The position numbers were made by a program, and so were the translations under genes. The notes beneath the pieces are model-generated. The model was given only the letters and a program-made list of their open reading frames with translations, made no database searches and was not told the origin of the DNA. A DNA stretch of 64,000 bases from Flavobacteriaceae bacterium (GTDB lineage: Bacteria > Bacteroidota > Bacteroidia > Flavobacteriales > Flavobacteriaceae), in contig JANQSO010000007.1 in NCBI GenBank assembly GCA_028284005.1, forward strand, positions 186,001 to 250,000, written 5' to 3'. This document shows, piece by piece, positions 52,607 to 61,482 of the stretch (the first letter of the stretch is position 1; each line of letters starts with the position of its first letter).

Positions 52607-53914
52607 TTAATACTTAAGCCATTTTATGATCTCCTTATAGCTTGGCTTCTTACCGTACATTAAAATACCTACACGGTATATTTTTGCAGCAAACCAAACC
52701 GTCCCGATAAATGTAGCAAATAAAATGACAACTGAAAGAATTTGTTGCCAAACCGGTACTCCAAATGGAATTCGCATAAGCATAACTACCGGAGAAGTAA
52801 AGGGTATATATGAGAACACCTGAGAAACCGTACCATGAGGATTATCAATAACTGTGAAAAAGCCTACGTACACTGCCAGGATCAAAGGCATTAAGATAGG
52901 TAGCATAAACTGTTGTGTATCTGTTTCACTATCTACTGCCGCTCCTATTGCAGCATATAACGATGCATATAATAGATATCCGCCAATGAAGAAGAAGATG
53001 AACATTATAACCAGATTCGCAAGAGGCAGATTTCCTATTTCAAGCATGATATCCTGAAATATATTTTCCATTTCTCCACTACCGCTTTCCAACATTTCCT
53101 GTTGCGGGCTAGGAACTGCAGCAGGATCAATACCAAAAATAGAAGTCACTACGGTACTTAAAACACCTATTAAAATTACCCAGGCCAAAAATTGAGTAAT
53201 TCCTGCCAGTGAAGTTCCAAATATCTTTCCTAATAAAAGTTTTACGGGTTTTACTGAAGAAATGATCACTTCTATAATTCGGCTTGTCTTTTCTTCAATT
53301 ACACTACGCATGATCATGTTTCCATAAATGATGATGAACATGAATAATAAATATCCCGCAGCGCCGCCAAAGGCAAGTTTTAGCCCGGAACCTAATTTTG
53401 ATGTTTCCTCACCCTTAAAAGTCTCAAGATTAGTATCTATCTCAATACGAAGTTCTTTGATAGCCTGAGCGTCAATTCCTGCTTCAAGAAGCTTCAACGC
53501 ATTTGCTTTTTCTTCGATAGCTTCTTCGATATCATCCATTACAATAAGCGATGGAGAATCTTCAGAATAGAAGGTAATGGCTTTTGAAAGTCCTTCAATA
53601 TCTTCCGTTTTGGGAATATATAATAAACCGTAATTTTCGCTTTCCTGGGCAACAGTTTTTGCTTCTGAAAGAGATATATCTGTAAGCATTTTGTATTGAA
53701 GGCCTTGAGAGTTCTCAAACTGATCGATAAACAAACCACTTTCATCCAGGATCGAAACTGTTCTTTCTTTATCGTTATTAAGTTGGGACAAATAGGCTAC
53801 CAATGTAAATATCCCAACCATGATCAAAGGACTTAAAAACGTCATAATAATGAACGATTTGTTACGCACCTTGTTTAAATATTCTCTTTTTATAATGAGG
53901 GAAAGATGGTTCAT
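52607..53914 (-). CDS. ABC-2 type transporter permease (NatB-like)
   Basis: A 435-residue permease with one N-terminal helix (about 22-44), a large extracytoplasmic domain (about 45-175) and five further helices (between about 180 and 425). The opening KREYLNKVRNKSFIIMTFLSP and the EEKTSRIIEVIISSVKP segment are typical of the NatB/YhaP family of Na+ or antimicrobial exporters. Paired with the ATPase encoded 9 bases upstream. Confidence 0.9.
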   Translation of the reverse strand: MNHLSLIIKREYLNKVRNKSFIIMTFLSPLIMVGIFTLVAYLSQLNNDKERTVSILDESGLFIDQFENSQGLQYKMLTDISLSEAKTVAQESENYGLLYIPKTEDIEGLSKAITFYSEDSPSLIVMDDIEEAIEEKANALKLLEAGIDAQAIKELRIEIDTNLETFKGEETSKLGSGLKLAFGGAAGYLLFMFIIIYGNMIMRSVIEEKTSRIIEVIISSVKPVKLLLGKIFGTSLAGITQFLAWVILIGVLSTVVTSIFGIDPAAVPSPQQEMLESGSGEMENIFQDIMLEIGNLPLANLVIMFIFFFIGGYLLYASLYAAIGAAVDSETDTQQFMLPILMPLILAVYVGFFTVIDNPHGTVSQVFSYIPFTSPVVMLMRIPFGVPVWQQILSVVILFATFIGTVWFAAKIYRVGILMYGKKPSYKEIIKWLKY

Positions 53915-53923
53915 ACCTTACAA

Positions 53924-54850
53924 TTAATTGTTTTGAACAGTTTCAATAAAAATATCATTTGCCGATGGGATCACTTCCACAAAATGGGTGAGTTCCCCCT
54001 GTGTAGTCAAATAACTCACCAAATCGTTAGCAGATGCTGCTTCCGAAACTTTAATCTTATATTGAAGTTCGTTATTTATACTTTTAAAAGATGCCGGAAA
54101 TACTTCAAACCTCTCATGCAATGCCGCAGTCACCTTTTCTTGATTTGAAGTATGCAGGCCAACTTCGTAGGTATTAGATTTATAAGCGCGTTTTATATCT
54201 ATAAGTTTTCCGTCAAGGATCTTATTGGATTCATGTATAAGTGCTATATGATCACACATCTCTTCAACAGATTCCATACGATGAGTAGAAAAGATAACTG
54301 TGGCTCCGTCTTCTCTAAGCTTTAAGATCTCATCTTTTATGAGATTAGCATTAATAGGATCAAATCCGCTAAAAGGTTCATCAAAAATAAGAAGTTTAGG
54401 TTGGTGCAATACGGTTACAACAAACTGTATTTTTTGTGCCATCCCCTTAGATAATTCCTGTATCTTTTTGTTCCACCAATCTCCTATTTCCAATCTTTCA
54501 AACCAATATTTCAGGCGCTTCTTCGCTTCTTGTTTTGAAAGGCCTTTTAGTTGGGCCAGGTAGAGTGCCTGTTCTCCTACCTTCATGGACTTGTACAAGC
54601 CGCGTTCTTCCGGTAAATATCCAATGTGTTGAATATGTTCAGGTTGCAGAGGCTCTCCATCCAGGACCACCTCACCGGTATCGGGCATGGTGATCTGATT
54701 GATAATACGGATAAATGTGGTTTTACCCGCACCATTAGGCCCTAAAAGTCCAAAAATGCTTCCTTTAGGTACTTCAATTGAGATATCGTTTAAAGCTTTA
54801 TAATTACCAAAAGACTTGGAAACATTTTGAGCTACTAAGAGTTTTTCCAT
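53924..54850 (-). CDS. ABC transporter ATP-binding protein (NatA-like)
   Basis: A 308-residue ATPase: Walker A GPNGAGKTT, signature LSKGMAQKIQFV, Walker B LLIFDEPFSGFDP and the switch region VIFSTHRMESVEE. The last 85 residues form the DUF4162 domain common in YhaQ/NatA-type exporters. First gene of a tightly packed seven-gene run to 47292 with a TTG/TATTTTTA promoter upstream. Confidence 0.92.
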   Translation of the reverse strand: MEKLLVAQNVSKSFGNYKALNDISIEVPKGSIFGLLGPNGAGKTTFIRIINQITMPDTGEVVLDGEPLQPEHIQHIGYLPEERGLYKSMKVGEQALYLAQLKGLSKQEAKKRLKYWFERLEIGDWWNKKIQELSKGMAQKIQFVVTVLHQPKLLIFDEPFSGFDPINANLIKDEILKLREDGATVIFSTHRMESVEEMCDHIALIHESNKILDGKLIDIKRAYKSNTYEVGLHTSNQEKVTAALHERFEVFPASFKSINNELQYKIKVSEAASANDLVSYLTTQGELTHFVEVIPSANDIFIETVQNN

Positions 54851-54869
54851 GGTTAGAAGTAAGGTTTTG

Positions 54870-54897
54870 TAAAAATACTGATTTGCATATAAGGCAA
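54870..54897 (-). promoter_or_regulatory. Promoter (TTG-N17-TATTTTTA) of the ABC/MscS/PPK2 run
   Basis: Minus strand: TTG (54897-54895) and TATTTTTA (54877-54870) with 17 bases between, one mismatch to TAnnTTTG. Leader of about 13-15 bases. Confidence 0.5.
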
Positions 54898-54971
54898 TAT
54901 AGGTATTAAGCGTATTTTAAATAGTTTGTAAGCTATTAAAGGAGTTTGTTACACTACAATTAAAAAATATC

Positions 54972-55013
54972 CAATAAAACAAAACCCACCCTCAAATAAA
55001 TGAAGGGTGGGAA
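54972..55013 (-). terminator. Rho-independent terminator after dnaJ
   Basis: On the minus strand a GC-rich 8-bp stem (CCCACCCT with AGGGTGGG) and an 11-base loop are followed by TTTTGTTTTATT. It lies about 90 bases beyond the dnaJ stop codon. Confidence 0.75.
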
Positions 55014-55100
55014 AAAAATTGCTATGAAAAAGAAAAATTATCGCCATTAGTTTCAGCGATGTTCAAATATATATAAAATAATTTGAATATTAACTTATAT

Positions 55101-56222
55101 TTAAGAAAACATATCTTTCACTTTTTCAAAAAAGGATTTGTCCTCTTTTTCCGGTCTGGGATGAAAATGATCATCACTCATCATTCTTTCAAAAAACTCT
55201 TTTTGTTCTTTACTAAGTGATTTTGGCGTCCATACGTTTATATGTACCAATAAGTCCCCGGTACCATATCCATTTATGCTTGGTATTCCTTTATTTCGCA
55301 GGCGCAGTATTTTTCCACTTTGTGTTCCGGATTCGATCTTAATGCGAACCTTACCGGTTACAGTATCAATTTCTTTTGACGTTCCTAAAGCAGCTTCGGA
55401 AAAACTCACATACAGATCGTAGTGCAAGTTATCCCCTTCGCGTTGTAAGGTTGGATGAGGCTTTTCTTCAATTGCAACAAGGAGATCTCCTGCAATTCCG
55501 TTACCGGGAGCATCATTTCCTTTCCCTGAAACTTTTAACTGCATTCCATCTACCACACCGGCAGGGATCTTAATAGAAACTGTCTCCTCGGTGACCAACA
55601 TGCCCTGTGCATCTGCATTGGCAGGTTTTTTATCTATTATTTGTCCGCTTCCGCCACAAGTAGTACAGGTTGCAGAAGTTTGCATGCGCCCCAAAATAGT
55701 ATTTTGAATACGTGTTACCTGCCCATGGCCATTACACGTTCCACAGGTGGTATATGTGGTTCCCTGTGCAACTTTCTTGCGTTTTACTTTTATCTTCTTC
55801 TCAACACCTTTCGCTATTTCTTCCAGTGATAGTTGTACACGAATACGAAGGTTACTGCCCTTAACAGAACGACGGCCACCTCCGCCAAAACCGCTAAAAC
55901 CACTAAAGCCTCCACCACCAAAAGCACCTCCAAAAATATCTCCAAACTGGCTAAAGATATCTTCCATGTTCATACCGCCTCCGCCACCAAAGCCTCCGCC
56001 TTCAAATGCTTGATGACCAAACTGATCATAACGGGCCTTTTTATCGGGATCACTTAGAACTTCATAGGCTTCAGCTGCTTTTTTAAACATCTCTTCGGCC
56101 TTTGCATCACCCGGATTTTTATCAGGGTGGTATTCAATTGCCTTTTTACGATATGCTTTTTTAATTTCTGCTGCCGAAGCATCTTTAGAGATGCCTAATA
56201 TTTCGTAAAAGTCTTGTTTCAT
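55101..56222 (-). CDS. dnaJ: Molecular chaperone DnaJ (with only two CxxCxGxG motifs)
   Basis: A 373-residue Hsp40 co-chaperone of DnaK. J domain with HPD at 32-34, Gly/Phe-rich linker (about 74-118), then a cysteine-rich region with only CGTCNGHG (160-167) and CTTCGGSG (186-193) instead of the usual four CxxCxGxG motifs, and the C-terminal substrate-binding domains (SIKIPAGVVDGMQLKVSGKG onward). The retained motifs correspond to the inner pair (zinc site II); the outer pair (site I) is missing. Coupled to grpE with a single base between. Confidence 0.95.
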   Translation of the reverse strand: MKQDFYEILGISKDASAAEIKKAYRKKAIEYHPDKNPGDAKAEEMFKKAAEAYEVLSDPDKKARYDQFGHQAFEGGGFGGGGGMNMEDIFSQFGDIFGGAFGGGGFSGFSGFGGGGRRSVKGSNLRIRVQLSLEEIAKGVEKKIKVKRKKVAQGTTYTTCGTCNGHGQVTRIQNTILGRMQTSATCTTCGGSGQIIDKKPANADAQGMLVTEETVSIKIPAGVVDGMQLKVSGKGNDAPGNGIAGDLLVAIEEKPHPTLQREGDNLHYDLYVSFSEAALGTSKEIDTVTGKVRIKIESGTQSGKILRLRNKGIPSINGYGTGDLLVHINVWTPKSLSKEQKEFFERMMSDDHFHPRPEKEDKSFFEKVKDMFS

Positions 56223-56223
56223 A

Positions 56224-56778
56224 TTACTGTCCTATAACTACCTTAGGGTAGCGAATAATTTTTTCGCCCAGTGTGTATCCCTTTTCAATCACATCTATGA
56301 CCTTCCCCTTTAGTTTCTTAGAAGGCGCAGGAATTTGTGTTACCGCCTCGTGGATCTCCGCATCAAAAACATCTCCTTCTTTTGTCCCTATGGGCTCTAA
56401 GCCCTTGGTACGAAGTGTCTCTCTAAATTTGTTGCTTATCAACTCCACACCTTTAAATAAACTATCATCATCAGATTTTTCGATCTCTTTCAATGCTCTG
56501 TCAAAATCGTCTAGCACCGGAAGCAATGATACCATCACATCCTCACTTGCGGTCTTAAACAATTCGATACGCTCACGTCCCGTACGTTTTTTATAATTTT
56601 CGAACTCAGCAAAAAGACGTAAGTAACGGTCTTTCTCTGTTTCAAGTTCGGTCTGTAACTGCACTAGCGGATCTTCTTTTTTGTCCTTTTTCCCAGTAGC
56701 TTTTTCAGAAGTAGTTTGCTCTTTCGTTTGTACTTCCTCTTCGATAATTACTTCTTTGGTCTTATTTTTTTTGCTCAT
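56224..56778 (-). CDS. grpE: Nucleotide exchange factor GrpE
   Basis: A 184-residue GrpE, the ADP-release factor of DnaK. N-terminal low-complexity charged region (about 1-45), long helix (LQTELETEKDRYLRLFAEFENYKKRT) and the C-terminal beta domain (FDAEIHEAVTQIPAP, then GYTLGEKIIRYPKVVIGQ). The start MSKKNKTKE at 56778 is preferred over a longer frame that enters the promoter. Transcribed with dnaJ; dnaK is not in the window. Confidence 0.95.
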   Translation of the reverse strand: MSKKNKTKEVIIEEEVQTKEQTTSEKATGKKDKKEDPLVQLQTELETEKDRYLRLFAEFENYKKRTGRERIELFKTASEDVMVSLLPVLDDFDRALKEIEKSDDDSLFKGVELISNKFRETLRTKGLEPIGTKEGDVFDAEIHEAVTQIPAPSKKLKGKVIDVIEKGYTLGEKIIRYPKVVIGQ

Positions 56779-56812
56779 AAATGAGTTTCTTTTCTGTTTT
56801 CTCTCAAGGGAG

Positions 56813-56844
56813 CAAAAGTACTGCCATTTCTTATAAAATGTCAA
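56813..56844 (-). promoter_or_regulatory. Promoter (TTG-N21-TACTTTTG) of grpE-dnaJ
   Basis: Minus strand: TTG (56844-56842) and TACTTTTG (56820-56813), an exact match to the -7 consensus, 21 bases apart. Transcription would start near 56806, leaving about 28 bases of leader. No CIRCE-like inverted repeat was seen. Confidence 0.65.
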
Positions 56845-56899
56845 AATGTCACTACATTATTTTAATATATATTTAAGAAGAAATCATTTGACTTATAAA

Positions 56900-56907
56900 T
56901 ATTTTTG
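56900..56907 (+). promoter_or_regulatory. Promoter -7 box of the YceI gene
   Basis: TATTTTTG, an exact match to TAnnTTTG, about 30 bases before the ATG. A -33 TTG at the normal spacing is not evident. Confidence 0.45.
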
Positions 56908-56936
56908 TTCCTTTAACTATAAAAACAAATGAATTA

Positions 56937-57602
56937 ATGAAAAGAATTGTATTGAATATTGCTCTAACTGCATTTGTATTTGCGGGATTTGTTGCTTGTA
57001 AGGAGAAAACCAACACTACTGCCGGTGAAGCGCAAGAGGTGGCAAAAGCCACTGAAACAGCTATGGACTATAGTATAAATGTGGAAGAGTCACAAATTTT
57101 ATGGAAGGGAGAAAAGCCAACCGGATCTCACAATGGTACAATAAAACTTGCTTCGGGAACACTTGCTGTAGCAGAAGGAGTAATTGAAGCCGGAAACTTC
57201 GCTATTGATATGAATTCTATTACCTGCCTTGACCTGGATGGGGATCTAAAAGAAAAGCTGGAAGCGCATCTTAAAGGAACTGTTGAAGGGAAAGAAGGGC
57301 ATTTTTTCAATGTTACTAAATACCCGGAAGCTGTTTTTGAATTAACAGGTATTTCAGAAAAAGAAGGAAAAGCAATGGTTAGCGGAAATCTAACCATTAA
57401 GGGCAAAACAAATGCCATAGAGTTTCCAGCCGCCGTTTCGGTGGAAGAAAATGCATTAAAGCTACAAAGTGAACCTTTTGAAATTGACAGGACCAAGTGG
57501 GATGTTAATTATGGTTCCAGAACTATTTTTGGTGACCTGGGAGATAAATTCATTAATGATGATATCGAGTTAACTGTTTCTTTGGTTGCTAAGACATCTT
57601 AA
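56937..57602 (+). CDS. YceI family lipoprotein
   Basis: A 221-residue lipoprotein: signal peptide with lipobox FVAC (Cys21), a short linker, then the YceI lipocalin-like barrel (SQILWKGEKPTGSHNGTIKLASG, split; FAIDMNSITCLDLDGD; FFNVTKYPEAVFELTG; LTIKGKTNAIEFPA; DRTKWDVNYGS). YceI proteins bind isoprenoids or amphiphiles in the periplasm or on the membrane surface. Stand-alone gene with its own promoter and a strong convergent terminator. Confidence 0.92.
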   Translation: MKRIVLNIALTAFVFAGFVACKEKTNTTAGEAQEVAKATETAMDYSINVEESQILWKGEKPTGSHNGTIKLASGTLAVAEGVIEAGNFAIDMNSITCLDLDGDLKEKLEAHLKGTVEGKEGHFFNVTKYPEAVFELTGISEKEGKAMVSGNLTIKGKTNAIEFPAAVSVEENALKLQSEPFEIDRTKWDVNYGSRTIFGDLGDKFINDDIELTVSLVAKTS

Positions 57603-57625
57603 GTTAAAAGCCAGATATATAATTT

Positions 57626-57650
57626 ATGGGGCGGCCAATGGCCGCCCCAT
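57626..57650. terminator. Bidirectional hairpin between YceI and TIGR01777 genes
   Basis: A perfect 11-bp GC-rich palindrome (ATGGGGCGGCC with GGCCGCCCCAT) and a 3-base loop between convergent genes. T-runs are weak on both sides, so it may act as a strong stem or a bidirectional terminator. Confidence 0.7.
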
Positions 57651-57654
57651 ATCT

Positions 57655-58557
57655 TTACAATAGGTCTTCAAGTGCAGCTTTAATATTAGAGTACTTAAAA
57701 ACATACCTGCTTTCTTCAATTTTTTGAGAACTGGCCCACTGGCCCTCTACAACGATCTCCGCCATTTCTCCCAATATCAATTTTAATACAAATCCAGGTA
57801 TACCAGGCAACCACAAAGGCCTATTAAGGCGCCGGGCAATCTGTCTGGTCAACTCCTTATTCGTAACAGGGTTAGGTGCTACCGCATTATAAACACCTTC
57901 CAATCCATTCTTTAAAATATGATAATAGATCCCGGCAATATCATCTACATGTATCCAGGATTGCCATTGGTTGCCACTTCCTAAAGGAGCCCCCAATCCC
58001 ATTTTCACAGGCTTTACAATTTTAGGCAATGCCCCGCCTCCGGCAGCCAATACAATACCCGTTCTTACTTTCGAGACTTCTATACCCAGATTTTTAAACC
58101 TATCTGCAACTGCTTCCCAGGCAATCACAACTTCAGCCAGAAAAGCAGTATCAATTTCATTGCTTTCTTCTGTATATTGTTTTGTCCGTGAATTGGGATA
58201 GATACTAATACCACTGGCAGATATGAAATGTTTCACATCGTGTTCTATACTTTCAAGTGTTTTATAAATGAGATTTGCTGTTTGTATCCTACTATCCAGA
58301 ATTACTTTTTTATAGCCTTTTGTCCAACGTTTGGAAACCGTTGCTCCCACCAGGTTCACAATTACAGAAACTCCTTTGAAAGCTTCTTTGTCAATTTCAT
58401 TGTTTTGAGGATTCCAGTAAAACCCACTATACGCAGGACCAGTTTCTATTTTTTCCTTGCGTGTTGTAAAATAGTGGACTGTAATGCCTTCATCAATGCA
58501 TTTCTTTGTCAATTTGCTACCTATAAGCCCGGTAGCGCCGGTAATCAATATCTTCAT
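57655..58557 (-). CDS. TIGR01777 family NAD-dependent epimerase-like protein
   Basis: A 300-residue extended SDR of the SulA/YfcH type. Rossmann motif ITGATGLIGSKLTKKC at the N-terminus, NLVGATVSKRWT, FISASGISIYPNS in place of the usual YxxxK region, and a C-terminal PxxLKxxLGEMAEIVVEGQ segment diagnostic of TIGR01777. Function is unknown in most species. Stand-alone gene. Confidence 0.88.
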   Translation of the reverse strand: MKILITGATGLIGSKLTKKCIDEGITVHYFTTRKEKIETGPAYSGFYWNPQNNEIDKEAFKGVSVIVNLVGATVSKRWTKGYKKVILDSRIQTANLIYKTLESIEHDVKHFISASGISIYPNSRTKQYTEESNEIDTAFLAEVVIAWEAVADRFKNLGIEVSKVRTGIVLAAGGGALPKIVKPVKMGLGAPLGSGNQWQSWIHVDDIAGIYYHILKNGLEGVYNAVAPNPVTNKELTRQIARRLNRPLWLPGIPGFVLKLILGEMAEIVVEGQWASSQKIEESRYVFKYSNIKAALEDLL

Positions 58558-58634
58558 ATATAATCTTTACAAAAGGAACAAATATTTCATTAACCCCCTT
58601 TAACAGCTCTTAGCATTTGAGGAAAACTCCAATG

Positions 58635-59306
58635 CTAATCCTCCTTAACTGCTCTTAGCATTTCACGTTTACCCGGAGGTCCGGGGAGCCGTTCTACGGT
58701 AAAACCAACTGCCTGCATGGCACGACGAACACTTCCTTTTGCCGAATACGTAACCAAAATACCATTATTGTTGAGCGCATTGAACATTTTTCTGAAAATT
58801 TCTTCTGTCCAGAGATCTGGTTGCACCCGTGCTCCAAAAGCATCAAAGTAAATGATGTTGAAAGCATTTGTGTATTCTATTTCTGAAAAAAACAGTTTTC
58901 GTTTGGCCAAACGAAAATTCGAAGTGATCTTCGACATTGTTTCCCATTTGGTTTCATGAAGTTTCAGAAAGTATTTTTTTGAAGCACGGAGCATTTGAGG
59001 GTAATTAAGCTTTAAAACCTCTGAAACTTCAACCGGATAGGCTTCAATTCCTGTGTATTCGACCTGAAGGTTTTTCCTTTCGGCTTCCAGGGAAGTAAGA
59101 AAAGCATTTAAACCGGTACCAAATCCTATTTCGAGTATTGAAACAGGTTCATCGCCATACCTTGAAACAAAATAATGCAAGCCCGTTTTTATGAAAACGT
59201 GCTGCGCTTCAGCTATGGCACCATGTTTAGAATGGTATTGTTCATTCCACTCCGGCAAATGGATTGTAACAGACCCATCTGCGGTAGTAAGGAATTCCCG
59301 TTTCAA
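58635..59306 (-). CDS. mnmD: tRNA 5-methylaminomethyl-2-thiouridine methyltransferase MnmD
   Basis: A 223-residue SAM-dependent methyltransferase (stand-alone MnmD, equivalent to the C-terminal-less half of MnmC). ILEIGFGTGLNAFLTSL is the SAM motif; YFDAFGARVQPDLWTEEIF and TYSAKGSVRRAMQAVGF follow, then PGPPGKREMLRA near the end. It completes mnm5s2U34 in tRNA. It begins 3 bases after the DUF4920 gene stop, so the two are co-transcribed. Confidence 0.9.
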   Translation of the reverse strand: MKREFLTTADGSVTIHLPEWNEQYHSKHGAIAEAQHVFIKTGLHYFVSRYGDEPVSILEIGFGTGLNAFLTSLEAERKNLQVEYTGIEAYPVEVSEVLKLNYPQMLRASKKYFLKLHETKWETMSKITSNFRLAKRKLFFSEIEYTNAFNIIYFDAFGARVQPDLWTEEIFRKMFNALNNNGILVTYSAKGSVRRAMQAVGFTVERLPGPPGKREMLRAVKED

Positions 59307-59309
59307 AAT

Positions 59310-59819
59310 TTACTGCTTTTCAGGAATGAGGACTCCCGAAGAAACAAAAGAGAGTGTTCTTTTGGGTTCGGTAATGGCTTCAATTTCTTCTTGGGTCTTA
59401 CCGGCATCTTCAGCATAATGACGCTGGTCCTCAACACTCATCTCTTCTACAAAAGCCATTCCGTCTACTATCACTTCCTGACCGGCAATATCCTTTGGCA
59501 TAAAAAAGGCATAATCTTTAAACTTGATCATCGCTTCTTCTTCTCCCATATCCATACGCATCCAGCAACCTTTGCTTTGGCATACTTCCTTTACTTCGGA
59601 AGTGAATTTTACTGCAACGGTATCCCCCGGTTTCAGGTTTTTATATTTCTCAATTATTTCGGCTTTGGAAAGTACTCCTTCATCATTGATTTCTTCTCCG
59701 AAGGATTGATAAGCGATCTCCATTTCTTCAGCTTCAACAACAGGGCTTTCTTTCTTTTTGCCTTCATTACAGCTTACCACTATCAGGCTGAGCAGAACTA
59801 TAAAAAATATTTTTCTCAT
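59310..59819 (-). CDS. DUF4920 domain-containing lipoprotein
   Basis: A 169-residue lipoprotein with signal peptide and lipobox VVSC (Cys17), start at 59819. The DUF4920 core has KYKNLKPGDTVAVKFTSEVKEVCQSKGCWM (shown in part, Cys-x6-Cys-Trp-Met) and FKDYAFFMPKDIAG. The conserved cysteine pair hints at metal binding or a redox role. A longer frame upstream overlaps the ilvE promoter and is rejected. Confidence 0.85.
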   Translation of the reverse strand: MRKIFFIVLLSLIVVSCNEGKKKESPVVEAEEMEIAYQSFGEEINDEGVLSKAEIIEKYKNLKPGDTVAVKFTSEVKEVCQSKGCWMRMDMGEEEAMIKFKDYAFFMPKDIAGQEVIVDGMAFVEEMSVEDQRHYAEDAGKTQEEIEAITEPKRTLSFVSSGVLIPEKQ

Positions 59820-59902
59820 CGTAAGTTTTTCAGAATTTAATTGTCTATTAAGATACTGCAATTTTATTAAAATTTTAGGTTTTTTATGCCCTATTTTTTG
59901 TA

Positions 59903-59911
59903 TAATTTTGC
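59903..59911 (+). promoter_or_regulatory. Promoter -7 box of ilvE
   Basis: TAATTTTG followed by C, an exact match to TAnnTTTG, about 20 bases before the ATG at 59932. Confidence 0.5.
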
Positions 59912-59931
59912 AGTCTAAACCCACTATATTC

Positions 59932-60999
59932 ATGAATTATATCGCCCAAGACAAAATTTCTGTAAAAAGAGCCGAAGCAACCAGAATAAATGAAGTTGAT
60001 TTTGATAATCTTGTTTTCGGAAAATCTTTTACAGATCATATGTTCGAGTGTGATTTTAAGGACGGTGAATGGCAAAATCCTACCATTAGGCCATACGGAC
60101 CATTGACAATATCTCCTGCTGCAAAGGTATTTCATTACGGGCAGGCTGTTTTTGAAGGAATGAAAGCTTATAAGGATGAAAGTGGAAAGGTATTTCTTTT
60201 TCGCCCGGAAGAAAATTTTAAACGTATTAACAAATCTTCCGCGCGAATGGCAATTCCTGAATTTCCAAGGGACCTGTTTTTTGAAGCTTTACACAAGCTT
60301 ATAGAACTGGACAGAGATTGGGTAAAACCGGGTGTTGGAAACTCACTTTACATCAGGCCCTTCGCAATGGCTACCGAAGCAGGGGTCTCTGCTTCTCCTT
60401 CCAGTGAATATAAGTTTATGATCTTACTGTCACCTGTAAATGCTTACTATTCCGGAGATGTAAAAGTGGTCATTGCCGAAACCTATAGCCGTTCTGCAGA
60501 CGGAGGCGTTGGTTTTGCAAAAGCAGCCGGAAACTACGGAGCACAATTCTATCCAACTAACCTGGCTCGTGAAAAAGGATTTCAGCAAGTGATCTGGACA
60601 GATTCTAATGAACACAAGTATTTGGAAGAAGCAGGTACCATGAATGTCTTTTTCAGAATAAATGATACGTTAATTACTGCTCCTATAAGTGATAGAATTC
60701 TCGATGGGGTCACCCGAAAAAGTGTGATCGACCTTGCAAAACGTAGTGGTATTCCTGTTGATATACGAAAAATAGAGGTTTCTGAACTATTAACCGCTTC
60801 CAGCAATGGTAGCCTGAAAGAGATCTTTGGTGCCGGTACCGCTGCTGTTATAAGTCCGGTAAGTGCTTTTGGATATAAGGAAGATATCTATGAGCTTCCG
60901 GCTAATGAAGACAGCTATGCTGCCAGATTTAAAAGGGAATTAATGGATATACAATACAATCGTGCTGAAGATCCGTTTGAATGGCGCTACGAGCTTTAG
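59932..60999 (+). CDS. ilvE: Branched-chain amino acid aminotransferase
   Basis: A 355-residue fold-type IV PLP enzyme for the last step of Leu/Ile/Val synthesis and first step of their breakdown. FHYGQAVFEGMKAYK is at about 64-78, the PLP lysine lies in VGFAKAAGNYGAQFYP, and EEAGTMNVFF and GAGTAAVISPVS bind cofactor phosphate and substrate. The start MNYIAQDK at 59932 matches the family length; an upstream in-frame extension is non-coding. Transcribed alone. Confidence 0.93.
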   Translation: MNYIAQDKISVKRAEATRINEVDFDNLVFGKSFTDHMFECDFKDGEWQNPTIRPYGPLTISPAAKVFHYGQAVFEGMKAYKDESGKVFLFRPEENFKRINKSSARMAIPEFPRDLFFEALHKLIELDRDWVKPGVGNSLYIRPFAMATEAGVSASPSSEYKFMILLSPVNAYYSGDVKVVIAETYSRSADGGVGFAKAAGNYGAQFYPTNLAREKGFQQVIWTDSNEHKYLEEAGTMNVFFRINDTLITAPISDRILDGVTRKSVIDLAKRSGIPVDIRKIEVSELLTASSNGSLKEIFGAGTAAVISPVSAFGYKEDIYELPANEDSYAARFKRELMDIQYNRAEDPFEWRYEL

Positions 61000-61021
61000 A
61001 TTCTCTACTTCGTTACAAAAT

Positions 61022-61408
61022 TTAAGATTCTAAGATCGCCTGTATGTCGGGCTTAAAGTAATTAGGGCCCTTTAGTACCTTTCCGTCTTCGCGATAGATG
61101 GGTTTGCCGTCAGCACCCAGCTTACTCATATTACTCCGTTGTATTTCATTGAATACTTCTTCAATTTTATCCTGCATACCGTGTTCTATAATGGTACCAC
61201 ATAGAATATAGAGCATATCCCCCAAAGCATCGGCTACCTCAACAAGATCATTGTTATTTGCTGCTTCCAGGTATTCCTCATTTTCTTCTCGCATAAGCTT
61301 GTATCGTAAGAGGTTTTTGGCTTCTCCCAGCCCGGCAGTAGGTGTTTCTTTTATTCCTAATCCGAAAGCTTTGTGAAATTCATGTACAGCAGCAATTTTG
61401 TTTTTCAT
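61022..61408 (-). CDS. MazG-like nucleoside-triphosphate pyrophosphohydrolase
   Basis: A 128-residue all-alpha NTP pyrophosphohydrolase. The metal-binding pattern LMREENEEYLEA (EExxE) and EVADALGDMLYILCGTIIEHG (ExxD) is clear, and the C-terminal SKLGADGKPIYREDGKVLKGPNY segment matches the phage and bacterial phosphoribosyl-ATP-pyrophosphohydrolase-like group. It probably hydrolyses non-canonical dNTPs. Stand-alone gene. Confidence 0.88.
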   Translation of the reverse strand: MKNKIAAVHEFHKAFGLGIKETPTAGLGEAKNLLRYKLMREENEEYLEAANNNDLVEVADALGDMLYILCGTIIEHGMQDKIEEVFNEIQRSNMSKLGADGKPIYREDGKVLKGPNYFKPDIQAILES

Positions 61409-61482
61409 AGTTATTTTATTCTATATGTTGATTCGTTGATTTTGTTAATTGTTTAATACTTCCATCTTCTTACTTCATGCTC

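Noticed and set aside
55747-56013. Proline-rich plus-strand frame opposite dnaJ
   Set aside because: Antisense of the Gly/Phe-rich DnaJ linker; Gly codons read as Pro.
59175-59840. 221-residue plus-strand frame across mnmD and the DUF4920 gene
   Set aside because: Spans two well-supported genes on the other strand and has the Phe-rich composition of an antisense frame.
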